Source of the DNA: Terriglobales bacterium
GTDB taxonomy: Bacteria; Acidobacteriota; Terriglobia; Terriglobales; Acidobacteriaceae
NCBI GenBank assembly: GCA_025936825.1
Contig: JAICSO010000002.1
Span: 62,001-126,000 of the forward strand
Length of the DNA: 64,000 nucleotides
Reading direction: 5' to 3'
Shown here: piece after piece, positions 63,010 through 64,000 of the stretch
How positions within the stretch are numbered: the first letter of the stretch is position 1
How the letters are laid out: each line of letters begins with the position of its first letter
Translations under genes and position numbers: made by a program
The notes under the pieces: generated by a model
What the model saw: the letters and a program-made list of their open reading frames with translations, nothing else
Database searches by the model: none
Told to the model about the DNA's origin: nothing

Positions 63010-64000
63010 ATGCAAATAGATGATCTTCTGCGAATTGCAATGGAGCGGCGCGCCTCCGACTTGCACCTCAAAGTCGGCAACTATCCTCACCTCCGTATTG
63101 ACGGAGAACTGGCGCCCTTGACCGACCAGCCGCGCGTCACCGCGGAAGACATGCTGGCCATGGCTTTCAGCATGATGTCGGCACGCCAGAAGCAGAAATT
63201 CAAAGAGACCAGCGAAATCGATATGGCGTATGGTGTTGCCGGCCTGGGGCGCTTCCGTGTGAACGTCTTCCAGCAGCGCGGCAATGTGGGATTGGTCCTC
63301 CGCGTCATTCCCACCAAAATTCGCGCCTTGGACGAACTCTATCTGCCCAAGGTCATCGAGCAGATTTGCGAGATGCCTCGCGGACTGGTGCTGGTCACGG
63401 GCGTCACTGGTTCCGGTAAGTCAACGACATTGGCCGCCATGATCGACCGCGTGAACTCCACCCGCGCCGAACACATTATTACGATTGAGGACCCGATCGA
63501 ATTTCTGCATCGCGACAAGAAGGGGTACGTGAACCAGCGCGAGGTGGAAGTCGATACGCCGAGTTTCTCCGGCGCGCTGCGCGCTTCTCTCCGTCAGGAT
63601 CCGGACGTCATCCTGGTCGGCGAAATGCGCGACATGGAAACTATCGGCACCGCTCTGCACGCTGCAGAAACCGGCCACATGGTGTTCTCCACGTTGCACA
63701 CCTTGGACGCGGTGGAAACCATCAACCGTATTATCGCGGTGTTTCCGCCGCCGGAACAGAAGCAGATCCGTTTGCAGCTTGCAGCCGTGTTGCGCGCTGT
63801 CATAAGTCAACGATTGGTGCGCCGCTGCGACTCCGACGGGCGAGTTCCCGCGGTCGAAGTGATGATCAACACTGCTTACATCCGTGAATGTATTCTCGTG
63901 CCGGAAAAGACGCGCTCGATTCGCGACGCGATCTCGGCGGGTACCTCACAGTACGGCATGCAGACCTTCGATCAGTCGCTATGGGACTTATTCCAAGCGG
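63010..64000 (+). CDS. pilT: Twitching-motility ATPase PilT (3' end outside window)
   Basis: The ATG at 63010 has AAGGA seven bases upstream and opens a frame of 330 codons to the right edge with no stop. The N-terminal PilT domain reads IDDLLRIAMERRASDLHLKV and YPHLRIDGELAPL. The ATPase core has Walker A GVTGSGKSTT (about residue 131), the Asp-box IITIEDPIEFLHR, Walker B-like SLRQDPDVILVGEMRDMETI and the His-box AAETGHMVFSTLHTLDAVET. PilT powers type IV pilus retraction. PilU cannot be excluded, but the AIRAP-like end is not visible. Confidence 0.93.
   Translation, partial: MQIDDLLRIAMERRASDLHLKVGNYPHLRIDGELAPLTDQPRVTAEDMLAMAFSMMSARQKQKFKETSEIDMAYGVAGLGRFRVNVFQQRGNVGLVLRVIPTKIRALDELYLPKVIEQICEMPRGLVLVTGVTGSGKSTTLAAMIDRVNSTRAEHIITIEDPIEFLHRDKKGYVNQREVEVDTPSFSGALRASLRQDPDVILVGEMRDMETIGTALHAAETGHMVFSTLHTLDAVETINRIIAVFPPPEQKQIRLQLAAVLRAVISQRLVRRCDSDGRVPAVEVMINTAYIRECILVPEKTRSIRDAISAGTSQYGMQTFDQSLWDLFQA

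Overview
The window looks like a chromosomal segment of an Acidobacteriota genome (Terriglobia / Koribacter-like). This is an inference. It rests on an Oar-like TonB-dependent receptor with an N-terminal carboxypeptidase-regulatory domain, a winged-helix/TPR regulator, a multiheme-cytochrome/TPR protein paired with an FG-GAP/ASPIC-UnbV protein, moderately high GC, and many intergenic hairpin repeats. No rRNA, tRNA, CRISPR array, integrase or phage genes were seen.

Layout. 0-6.5 kb: end of a GH125 mannosidase, then carA and carB, separated by a small secreted-protein gene and an island in which a frameshifted GIY-YIG nuclease gene lies between two similar repeats. 6.6-15.1 kb: FG-GAP protein, five-heme cytochrome/TPR protein, winged-helix/TPR regulator, a small secreted protein and an XRE regulator. 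15.5-23 kb: D-aminoacylase-like amidohydrolase, multicopper oxidase, two OsmC-family genes (one frameshifted), a GlxA-type regulator, a DUF4242-like protein, an HD-domain protein and a VapBC module. 23-27.7 kb: a four-gene mannan/mannobiose cluster (LacI regulator, 2-epimerase, GH130 phosphorylase, GH5 hydrolase). 28-33.6 kb: an AhpD-like gene with an in-frame UGA at its active site (candidate selenoprotein), an APC transporter and a TonB-dependent receptor. 34-46 kb: tatB-tatC, an M28 peptidase, a TerC protein, nadB, aroB-ubiE, a PpiC/SurA-type isomerase with an epimerase, and a CDF transporter with OsmC and EamA proteins. 46-53 kb: aceE, aceF and lpd of the pyruvate dehydrogenase complex. 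53-64 kb: a DUF457-type membrane protein, Rieske, GAF and Tat-exported ferritin-like proteins, cupredoxin, metallophosphoesterase, an ECF sigma/anti-sigma pair, a membrane glycosyltransferase, an M20 peptidase and the start of pilT.

How the genes work together. The mannan cluster reads as one pathway: GH5 releases oligosaccharides, the epimerase turns mannobiose into mannosyl-glucose, GH130 phosphorolyses it, and the LacI protein senses the sugar. The Tat translocase at 34.2-35.4 kb has visible clients in the window (55.9 and 58.0 kb). Redox and metal handling recurs: multicopper oxidase, cupredoxin, Rieske, ferritin-like protein, cytochrome, three OsmC genes, AhpD.

The least ordinary content is the repeat landscape. 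At least five families of hairpin-forming repeats are present. In three of them the stems differ between copies by compensating base changes. One family (H1) lies inside three protein-coding genes, including an in-frame insertion of about 23 residues in carB. Another (H4) has matching ends, and several copies carry an unrelated near-perfect or perfect hairpin each; two copies bracket the broken GIY-YIG gene.
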